In this document: positions 41,179 through 47,071 of the stretch, piece after piece
Position numbering within the stretch: the stretch's first letter is position 1
Layout of the letters: the number at the start of each line of letters is the position of its first letter
NCBI GenBank assembly: GCA_900470445.1
Contig: UCAU01000066.1
Location: 1 to 47,071, forward strand
Direction of reading: 5' to 3'
Origin: Hyphomicrobiales bacterium
Lineage (GTDB): Bacteria > Pseudomonadota > Alphaproteobacteria > Rhizobiales > Devosiaceae
Length of the DNA stretch: 47,071 nt
Made by a program: the position numbers and the translations under genes
Notes under the pieces: generated by a model
Databases searched by the model: none
Seen by the model: the letters and a program-made list of their open reading frames with translations, nothing else
Told to the model about the DNA's origin: nothing

Positions 41179-41642
41179 TGTCACCTGCAGCATCTTGGGC
41201 TGCGCAGGGATCCGGTTTTGCGGCCTCTGCGCGACAGAAGAGGCCCAGACCCAGGGCAATATAGCGAGCAATATGCGACTCTCTCGAACACCGCGTCCCC
41301 CGATCCACAGGGTGTGGTGGGCATGGTTTACGAGTTCTTATCTCCGGCCAAACCTGTGATGTGAATTGTCAGAGATGGTTCGTTTGCGGACTTGTCAGAA
41401 TGGCCGACAGCCTCAGTCTCTCGCCGCATAGCAACGTGCTGGGGCATCCAGGTCATGGCGCCCGCGACCGTGCCGCACGCGAGAATGCCCATTTGGGCTT
41501 CGGAGAGCGAATATTAGCCCCAATGGTGAGAATTTGGTCGGCACCTCATAAGGCCAGCGCATAATAGAATGCCTCGTTTGTATTTGACCTTTATGTGACG
41601 GATTTTCCAAGATGACCGCCTAGATGAGCTGTCCCGGTAAGG
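41179..41642. other. Gene-free stretch before the tct operon
   Basis: Only short unconvincing frames on either strand. No ribosome site, RNA gene or repeat unit was recognised. The Tct promoter element appears just after it. Confidence 0.5.
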
Positions 41643-41671
41643 GTGTCAGCAAAGCGGGGGGCACATATAAT
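41643..41671 (+). promoter_or_regulatory. Putative promoter of tct operon
   Basis: TATAAT (41666-41671), a perfect -10 box, is preceded by GTGTCA (41643-41648) at 17 bases. Transcription would start near 41678, only about 7 bases before the TctB ATG at 41685, implying a nearly leaderless message or a slightly later true start. Confidence 0.5.
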
Positions 41672-41684
41672 CGTGCAATTGGGG

Positions 41685-42140
41685 ATGTCATCAGGCCTTA
41701 GAACGAGCTCTAATTTCTGGGCGGCGTTGTTGTTTCTTGTCATGGGCGTCGCTGGCGCGATCCTGGCGACACGCTATGATTTGGGCCAATTGCGCCGCCT
41801 CGGTCCGGGAGCTTTTCCCTTTGCAGTCGCGCTCCTTCTGGCGCTGATCGGGCTATGCCTCTTGCTTAAATCCCTGCGGGATCATGGCCCCGACATACTG
41901 GGTGTCGAGGTCGCCAGTCTGCTGGCCATCGGCGGCGCGCTACTGATCGCCGGGTTGACGGTGCGCTCGCTGGGCATTGTCGTTGCCGTCCCGGCGGCCG
42001 TGGTGGTGAGCAGTCTCGCCGCCGGCGGATTCAAGCCGCTGCGAATAGCCGCAATGGCGGTGGGGCTGACGCTGTTCTGCTATCTCGTGTTCATTTTGGG
42101 GCTTGGTATTCAATTGCCCGTTCTTCCGGGGCAATTCTGA
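41685..42140 (+). CDS. tctB: Tripartite tricarboxylate transporter, small membrane subunit TctB
   Basis: A 151-residue membrane protein with four hydrophobic helices: FWAALLFLVMGVAGAILATR, GAFPFAVALLLALIGLCLLL, LLAIGGALLIAGLTV and AAMAVGLTLFCYLVFILGLG. The GPGAFPF block between helices 1 and 2 is the TctB hallmark (LGPGxFP). The ATG at 41685 follows TTGGGG. The stop and the TctA start overlap as TGATG. The subunit pairs with TctA and the receptor TctC for secondary uptake of organic acids. Confidence 0.88.
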   Translation: MSSGLRTSSNFWAALLFLVMGVAGAILATRYDLGQLRRLGPGAFPFAVALLLALIGLCLLLKSLRDHGPDILGVEVASLLAIGGALLIAGLTVRSLGIVVAVPAAVVVSSLAAGGFKPLRIAAMAVGLTLFCYLVFILGLGIQLPVLPGQF

Positions 42141-43642
42141 TGGATCTGTTTTCCAACCTTGCCATGGGTTTCAATGTTGCCCTGACGGTCCAGAATATCG
42201 GCTTCTGCTTTATCGGCGTCTTGTTGGGCACTGCCGTGGGCGTGTTGCCGGGCCTTGGGCCGCTGGCGACCATCGCCATGTTGCTGCCGCTGACCTATTC
42301 GCTTGAACCGGTGACGGCCCTGATCATGTTGTCGGGCATCTATTATGGCGCCCAATATGGCGGCTCGACCACGGCAATCCTGGTCAATCTGCCGGGCGAA
42401 TCCAGCTCGGTCGTGACCTGCATCGATGGCCACCAAATGGCGCGCAATGGGCGGGCAGGTTCGGCGCTGGCCATTGCGGCGCTCGGATCGTTCTTTGCCG
42501 GCACGATTGGAACTTTGCTGGTTGCCGCCTTTTCGCCCTATCTGTCCCGGCTTGCCCTTTCGTTCGGCCCCGCCGAGTATTTTTCGCTGATGGTCCTGGG
42601 TTTGATCGCGGCCGTGGTGCTGGCTTCGGGTGGACTGCTCAAGGCGGTTGGGATGATCCTGATCGGCATCCTGCTGGGCACTGTCGGCACCGACGTTAGC
42701 AGCGGCGTCATGCGCTTCACCTTTGGCTCGCTCGATCTGGTGGATGGGTTCGAGTTCGTTGCCGTCGCCATGGGCCTATTTGCCTTCGCTGATATCATCG
42801 CCAACGCCCGTGGCAGCAATACGCGGACGCTGATCACCGACACCGTGAAGGGCCTGTGGCCGAACCGGGAAGAGTTCCGCCTGGCCTGGCCGGCAGTGCT
42901 GCGCGGCACCGCACTTGGTTCCGTGCTGGGGCTGTTGCCGGGCGGTGGCGCGACCCTGTCGTCGTTTGCCTCCTACACGATCGAAAAGAAGATATCGAAG
43001 CATCCCGAAACGTTCGGCAAGGGCGCGCCCGCTGGTGTGGCGGCGCCTGAATCGGCCAACAATGCGGGTGCGCAATCCTCGTTCATCCCGATGCTGACCC
43101 TGGGCATCCCGAGTAATGGCGTGATGGCGATGATGATCGGCGCCATGATGATCCACGACATCGTGCCGGGCCCTGAAGTGATGACCAGCAACGCGCCGCT
43201 ATTCTGGGGCCTGATTGCCTCGATGTGGATCGGCAATTTGATGCTGGTGATATTCAACCTGCCGATGATCGGTATCTGGGTTCGCCTGCTGCGCATTCCC
43301 TATGCGATCCTTTATCCAGCCATCCTGATCTTCTCTACGATCGGGCTCTATTCGATCGCGAACAGCACGTCGGCGATCATTATGGGCGCTGGGTTCGCGC
43401 TGTTCGGCTATCTGCTCAATCGCCTTAAATGCGAGCCGGCGCCGCTGCTGCTGGGCTTCATTCTCGGTCCGATGATGGAAGAGTATCTGCGCCGGGCCAT
43501 GCTGCTGTCGCGCGGCGATCCGGCTGTGTTTGTCACCCGCCCGCTCTCGGCCGTGCTGCTGGCCGCCGCGGTGATCCTGCTCGTAACCATTGTGTCGCCG
43601 ATGGTGCGCAAGAAGCGCGAGGAGGTGTTCGCCGAAGACTGA
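42140..43642 (+). CDS. tctA: Tripartite tricarboxylate transporter, large membrane subunit TctA
   Basis: A 500-residue integral membrane protein of the TctA family, with about 11-12 helices. Family motifs are LPGLGPLATIAMLLPLTYSL, the two inverted-repeat segments AQYGGSTTAILVNLPGE and GAQSSFIPMLTLGIPSNGVM, and the substrate-channel block LPGGGATLSSFASY. It acts with TctB and the periplasmic TctC receptor in ion-driven uptake of carboxylates. It overlaps TctB by one base and precedes the DUF4392 gene by 75 bases. Confidence 0.95.
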   Translation: MDLFSNLAMGFNVALTVQNIGFCFIGVLLGTAVGVLPGLGPLATIAMLLPLTYSLEPVTALIMLSGIYYGAQYGGSTTAILVNLPGESSSVVTCIDGHQMARNGRAGSALAIAALGSFFAGTIGTLLVAAFSPYLSRLALSFGPAEYFSLMVLGLIAAVVLASGGLLKAVGMILIGILLGTVGTDVSSGVMRFTFGSLDLVDGFEFVAVAMGLFAFADIIANARGSNTRTLITDTVKGLWPNREEFRLAWPAVLRGTALGSVLGLLPGGGATLSSFASYTIEKKISKHPETFGKGAPAGVAAPESANNAGAQSSFIPMLTLGIPSNGVMAMMIGAMMIHDIVPGPEVMTSNAPLFWGLIASMWIGNLMLVIFNLPMIGIWVRLLRIPYAILYPAILIFSTIGLYSIANSTSAIIMGAGFALFGYLLNRLKCEPAPLLLGFILGPMMEEYLRRAMLLSRGDPAVFVTRPLSAVLLAAAVILLVTIVSPMVRKKREEVFAED

Positions 43643-43717
43643 GACGCCGCCGCTTCCCAAATAATCGCGCGCAATCTGCCAGACCGGCTTGCTGCTGCCT
43701 AACTGATCAAGGTCAAA

Positions 43718-44758
43718 ATGCCAGACATTATGGGTGAATATGTCGACAGGCTCGTCACTGTCGAAATGAGAAACCGTGGGATGAATCACGGTATCATCAA
43801 GCAAATCTACGACGCTGCACGCGCCGAGGGTGGCGGACGTCCACTAAGTGCCCAGGCTGCCGAGGCGCTGGTGAACACGGTCAAACCGGGCGACGTGGTC
43901 TTTATCGTGACCGGTGCTGGCTATGCGCCCGAAGTGCCCAATGGCGAGAGCGATGGTCCTCCCGGCGCCGCGTCCCTAGCACGCGCCATCTATTGGGGTC
44001 TCAAGGCCATCCCCGTCTTCGTGACCGAAGAGTGCCACGCTCCGCCGGTCGTCGCCTCGGCCAAGGCCGCCGCCGTCATGGTGCGTGAATTTGATCTGGC
44101 CAAGAACCGCCGTATGGGTGGGGCTTTGATAACCGCGCCGACCGATCGCAACCAGACTAAGGCCTGGGCCGAACAGATCGTTGAGGAATATCAGCCCAAG
44201 GCAGTGATCTCGATCGAGCGGCTTGGACCCAATGATCAGGGCATCGTGCATGGCTCCACCGGCGTTGCTAAGGAATGCGTCGATCTGGGCCACGTGTTTG
44301 TCGAAGCCAAGAAGCGCAAAATCCTCACCGTCGGCATCGGCGACAACGGCAATGAAATCGGCTTTGGCCGCATCTATGATTTCATGCGCGATTTCCACCC
44401 TTATGGGCGCGAGACCCAGTATCCGGGCGGTACCGGCGTGATCACGGTGATCGCCACCGATTATTTCCTGCCGGCCTCGGTCTCGAACTGGGGTGCCTAT
44501 GGCATTGCGGCGATGATCGCCTTCTTCCTCAAGAATCAGGATCTCATCCAGACCCCAGAGATGGAGCGCAAGATCCTTGAAGCCTGCCTTGATGCCGGTG
44601 GCTGGGAGATGCGCTATTGCACATCCCGCTTCATCGTCGACGGCACGGCAGGGGAAAGCTCGATGTCGATCGTGCAATTGCTGCGCGACATGCTCCGGCT
44701 CAACATCGCGGAACCGGACCGCGGCCTCTCCCATGGTAAGATGAAGGAACAAGCCTGA
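43718..44758 (+). CDS. DUF4392 / D-glutamate cyclase-like protein
   Basis: A 346-residue cytoplasmic protein of the DUF4392 (GLUCM C-terminal) family; the mammalian member converts D-glutamate to 5-oxo-D-proline. The signature GIGDNGNEIGFGRI is near the middle, with VVFIVTGAGYAPEVPNGESD and AVISIERLGPNDQGIVHG earlier (each a conserved block). AAGGTC precedes the ATG. The stop overlaps the TctC start as TGATG. Placement inside a transporter operon suggests it processes the imported compound, for example opening or closing a pyroglutamate ring; this is inferred. Confidence 0.85.
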   Translation: MPDIMGEYVDRLVTVEMRNRGMNHGIIKQIYDAARAEGGGRPLSAQAAEALVNTVKPGDVVFIVTGAGYAPEVPNGESDGPPGAASLARAIYWGLKAIPVFVTEECHAPPVVASAKAAAVMVREFDLAKNRRMGGALITAPTDRNQTKAWAEQIVEEYQPKAVISIERLGPNDQGIVHGSTGVAKECVDLGHVFVEAKKRKILTVGIGDNGNEIGFGRIYDFMRDFHPYGRETQYPGGTGVITVIATDYFLPASVSNWGAYGIAAMIAFFLKNQDLIQTPEMERKILEACLDAGGWEMRYCTSRFIVDGTAGESSMSIVQLLRDMLRLNIAEPDRGLSHGKMKEQA

Positions 44759-45738
44759 TGAAATCAGTTGCCAAGTGTCTGGCGGTCGTCGCCGCTTCGC
44801 TCGTTTCCTGCGCTCTGCCGGTCCTGGCGCAAGCACCCGATTACCCGAGCCGTGCCATTACCATTATTGTCCCTTATGCGCCGGGCGGGCAGGGGGATAT
44901 CACCGCCCGCGTCATCGCCGAGCACCTTGCTCCGCTAATTGGTCAGCCGGTGACGGTGGAGAACCGGGCCGGCGCCAATGGTGTGATCGGCATCGATGCC
45001 ATTGCCCGATCGGCGCCTGACGGCTACACGATCGGCGTTGTGGTCGCTTCACACGCCCTGTCGCCAGCGCTGATGGATAGCTTGCCCTATGATCCGGTGA
45101 CAAGCTTTGCCCCGATCACCACGACGGCGCTGACGCAGATGGTGATGGTGGGTAGCCCAACGCTGGAGGCCGACACAGTCGGGGAGTTCATTGCCTACGC
45201 CAAGGAACATCCGGGGGAACTTGCCTATAAGTCCGCCGGCCCGGGCAGCAATTCGCACCTCTTTGGAGCTTGGTTCGCCGATGCTGCCGGGATCGAGATG
45301 ATCCATGTGCCCTATAAGGGCAGTGGGGATTCCATGCCCGACCTGATGAGTGGTGTCGTGCAGATGGGCTTCGATACGCTGCCGGCCGTGCAGGGGCATA
45401 TCGATAGCGGCCAACTCAAGCTGCTTGCTGTCGGCGGGCCAGATCGCTCGCCGCAATACCCCGATGTCGAGACCGTTGCCGAAGCTGGTATTGAAGGCTT
45501 TGCCGCCAATTCCTGGGGTATGGTGCTTGCCCCGGCCGGCACGCCGGATGCGATTGTGGATAAGCTCAACGAAAACATCGTTACCGTGCTGAACATGGAA
45601 GCGGTAACCGCGCGCTTTACGACCATGGGCGCCACAGTAGTCGGCAATACACCGGCAGAGGCTGCCGCAATGCTGCAGTCCGAGGTCAACTTATACGGTG
45701 ATCTGGTCAAGCGTCTGGCGATTGAGACCAATAACTGA
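44758..45738 (+). CDS. Periplasmic receptor of Bug/TctC family
   Basis: A 326-residue secreted receptor. The signal peptide (VVAASLVSCALPVLAQ) is followed by the Bug opening YPSRAITIIVPYAPGGQGDI and then the classic family blocks VENRAGANGVIG, YGVVVASH-type strand, GELAYKSAGPGSNSHLFGAW and IPHVPYKGSG-like IHVPYKGSGDSMPDLMSG. The C-terminal ATP-free lobe contains GMVLAPAGTPDAIVDKLNE. Bug proteins bind small carboxylates or amides through two water-bridged loops. The gene overlaps DUF4392 by one base, so receptor, enzyme and membrane subunits form one operon. Confidence 0.94.
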   Translation: MKSVAKCLAVVAASLVSCALPVLAQAPDYPSRAITIIVPYAPGGQGDITARVIAEHLAPLIGQPVTVENRAGANGVIGIDAIARSAPDGYTIGVVVASHALSPALMDSLPYDPVTSFAPITTTALTQMVMVGSPTLEADTVGEFIAYAKEHPGELAYKSAGPGSNSHLFGAWFADAAGIEMIHVPYKGSGDSMPDLMSGVVQMGFDTLPAVQGHIDSGQLKLLAVGGPDRSPQYPDVETVAEAGIEGFAANSWGMVLAPAGTPDAIVDKLNENIVTVLNMEAVTARFTTMGATVVGNTPAEAAAMLQSEVNLYGDLVKRLAIETNN

Positions 45739-45801
45739 CAGGCGACGGCATTCATTGTGTGTAATGTGGCGGGGGGAACATCAAGTTCTCCCCGTTCTGC
45801 A

Positions 45802-46752
45802 ATGAAGTCGAAAATGAAGGCTAATCGTCCCCTTAACGAACGGCAGCTGGAGGCGTTCCGGGCTGTGATGCTGACTGGCAGCATGACTGGTGCGGGCCGG
45901 TTGCTATCGGTGTCGCAGCCGGCGGTTACTCGCTTGATCAAGGACCTTGAGAGCGAACTCAAGTTGATCCTGTTCAGCCGCGAGGGCACCCATATTGCGC
46001 CCACCGCCGAGGGTAAGGCACTCTACCGCGAGGTCGAGCGGCATTTCGTCAGTACCGAGCGTATCCGCGAAGCCGCCTATGGCATCCGCGAATATAATGC
46101 GGGGCAGATCAAAGTCGCGGCGATCGTTTCGCTGTCCATGGCTTGCCTGCCCAAGGCGATCCAACGGTTTGCCGAAATCTACCCCAACATCGTCATCAGC
46201 GTGCATAGTGGGGCCTCGCACGACATTATTGATCTCGTCTCCAATGGCAGCATGGATGTCGGTTTTGTTGCTTTGCCGCCAGGGCGCAACGACCTGCGCA
46301 GTGAGCCGCTTTCGGCCTCCAAGGCGATTTGCCTCCTGCCCAAAGGGCACCGGTTGGAGAAGCTGGCTGCAATCACGCCGAAGGATGTGGATGGTGAGGA
46401 CTTTGTTGCCCTGGGCCCCGGCAGCCTCATGCGCCTCGAGCTAAATGCCCGCCTGCACCTGGCGGGCGCAAAGCCCAAAATCCGGATCGAGACGCTATTC
46501 TCGTTCTCGGTCGCAACCTATGTGAGCCGGGGTTTCGGCGTCGCGGTGGTAGATCCTCTCGCGGCAAGTTTCGTTGACCCCGAACTGGTCAGTGTGAGGG
46601 CGTTCTCCCCCGCCATTCCCTACCTGCTATCGACAGTTTTTCCGCCTGCCGAGGCACCCTCGGCTCCGCTGGAAGACTTCGTCAACATCATGCGGGTGGC
46701 CTATGAACAGGAATTGGCCAAGGCCGAGGAATTATGCCGATTTGGAAGGTAG
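45802..46752 (+). CDS. LysR-family transcriptional regulator
   Basis: A 316-residue LysR-type regulator. Residues about 8-65 hold the winged helix (LNERQLEAFRAVMLTGSMTG, GRLLSVSQPAVTRLIKDLE), then a type-2 periplasmic-binding fold with VAAIVSLSMACLPKAIQRF and VAVVDPLAASFV. The ATG at 45802 is preferred; 45814 or a GTG at 45757 are alternatives. It is 63 bases downstream of the TctC receptor gene and on the same strand, so it probably controls the tct operon, sensing a substrate or product. No palindrome was found near its start. Confidence 0.92.
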   Translation: MKSKMKANRPLNERQLEAFRAVMLTGSMTGAGRLLSVSQPAVTRLIKDLESELKLILFSREGTHIAPTAEGKALYREVERHFVSTERIREAAYGIREYNAGQIKVAAIVSLSMACLPKAIQRFAEIYPNIVISVHSGASHDIIDLVSNGSMDVGFVALPPGRNDLRSEPLSASKAICLLPKGHRLEKLAAITPKDVDGEDFVALGPGSLMRLELNARLHLAGAKPKIRIETLFSFSVATYVSRGFGVAVVDPLAASFVDPELVSVRAFSPAIPYLLSTVFPPAEAPSAPLEDFVNIMRVAYEQELAKAEELCRFGR

Positions 46753-47000
46753 AGCGGCAAGGACTAAGCCCGGCACCCAGGCGCGATGGTTCGTTCGGAC
46801 CTTCTCGTGGTCCATCCCGGCGACGGGGTTATTCTGCTGCTCCATGGTCGGCTACTCGCACAGCGGGCGCCAAAGCCGCCGGTCTGCTCCCGCCCCCATT
46901 TCCGTCACTTAGGCTTGCAACGCAAAATCCTAAAGCTGCCGTCGTTCAATCCATTTTGTCAGCAAGGATTGGGCCTTGGTGGCGTGGTGCCGTTTCTAGA
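46753..47000. other. Gene-free stretch near the right edge
   Basis: Only short frames without family pattern. A decayed gene cannot be excluded. The hairpin that follows probably belongs to a leftward gene lying beyond the window, whose last codons (EPVVDL, stop at 47051-47053) may be the final 21 bases. Confidence 0.4.
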
Positions 47001-47040
47001 GCGCCAGCCCGATGCCCGGAATACGGGCGGGAGCTGGCGC
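47001..47040 (-). terminator. Large hairpin near right edge
   Basis: GCGCCAGC (47001-47008) and GCTGGCGC (47033-47040) pair perfectly, with GCCCG and CGGGC paired inside. It lies 10 bases beyond a TAG on the minus strand (47051-47053). It may terminate a gene entering from the right; the plus-strand side is followed by GGTTTTCC. Confidence 0.5.
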
Positions 47041-47071
47041 GGTTTTCCTCCTAGAGGTCGACGACCGGCTC

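Noticed and set aside
47051..47071. Last seven codons of a possible leftward gene at the right edge
   Set aside because: Only six residues plus stop are visible; listed as context for the hairpin rather than as a gene.

Overview
The window looks like a chromosomal segment of an alphaproteobacterium of the order Hyphomicrobiales (Rhizobiales), plausibly the Devosia/Pelagibacterium or Rhizobium/Agrobacterium side. The reasons are the high GC content, dense ABC importers arranged with sugar or peptide catabolic genes, and a PL15 lyase colinear with the Agrobacterium alginate lyase. The genus is an inference. No rRNA, tRNA, CRISPR array, insertion sequence or replication origin was seen.

Layout. 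(1) 1-9616, peptide uptake and proline-peptide cleavage: the end of a LysR regulator, then a leftward operon of peptide-binding protein, fused double ATPase, two permeases and an S33 proline-iminopeptidase-like hydrolase. A divergent M24B Xaa-Pro aminopeptidase shares the promoter region. (2) 9613-17051, an arabinofuranoside module: a LacI regulator diverging from a binding protein, two permeases, a GH127 beta-L-arabinofuranosidase and a MalK-type ATPase. A canonical LacI operator and a second palindrome, which is shared with region 1, lie in the divergent promoter. (3) 17097-17354, a decayed C-terminal fragment of another MalK-type ATPase, marking the boundary of two modules. (4) 17559-31148, an alginate or polyuronate module: a GntR/FCD regulator, AlgSMMQ-type importer, cytoplasmic PL15 exo-lyase, SDR reductase, SGNH hydrolase, D-2-hydroxyacid dehydrogenase, TIM-barrel isomerase, glucarate-dehydratase-like enolase-superfamily enzyme and RraA/HMG-aldolase-like protein. 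The last four could form a kinase-free route from an aldarate to pyruvate and glycerate; this is the most interesting hypothesis here. (5) 31149-41684, a low-density accessory zone: a truncated Fic gene, an orphan RHH protein, a TacA/TacT-type toxin-antitoxin pair, several secreted or membrane proteins of unknown role, a 912-residue cysteine-rich Sel1/Hcp-like secreted protein, a VOC protein, an AraC remnant, a frameshifted paralogue fragment and a 55-residue membrane protein. (6) 41685-46752, a tripartite tricarboxylate-type transporter (TctB, TctA, TctC) co-operonic with a DUF4392/D-glutamate-cyclase-like enzyme and followed by a LysR regulator.

The recurrent theme is import through a periplasmic binding protein followed by intracellular breakdown: short peptides to free amino acids, arabinofuranosides to arabinose, alginate oligomers to keto-deoxy sugars, and probably pyroglutamate-like acids to glutamate. 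All three ABC binding-protein genes are followed at once by a perfect GC-rich stem-loop, which would favour excess binding protein over the membrane components.
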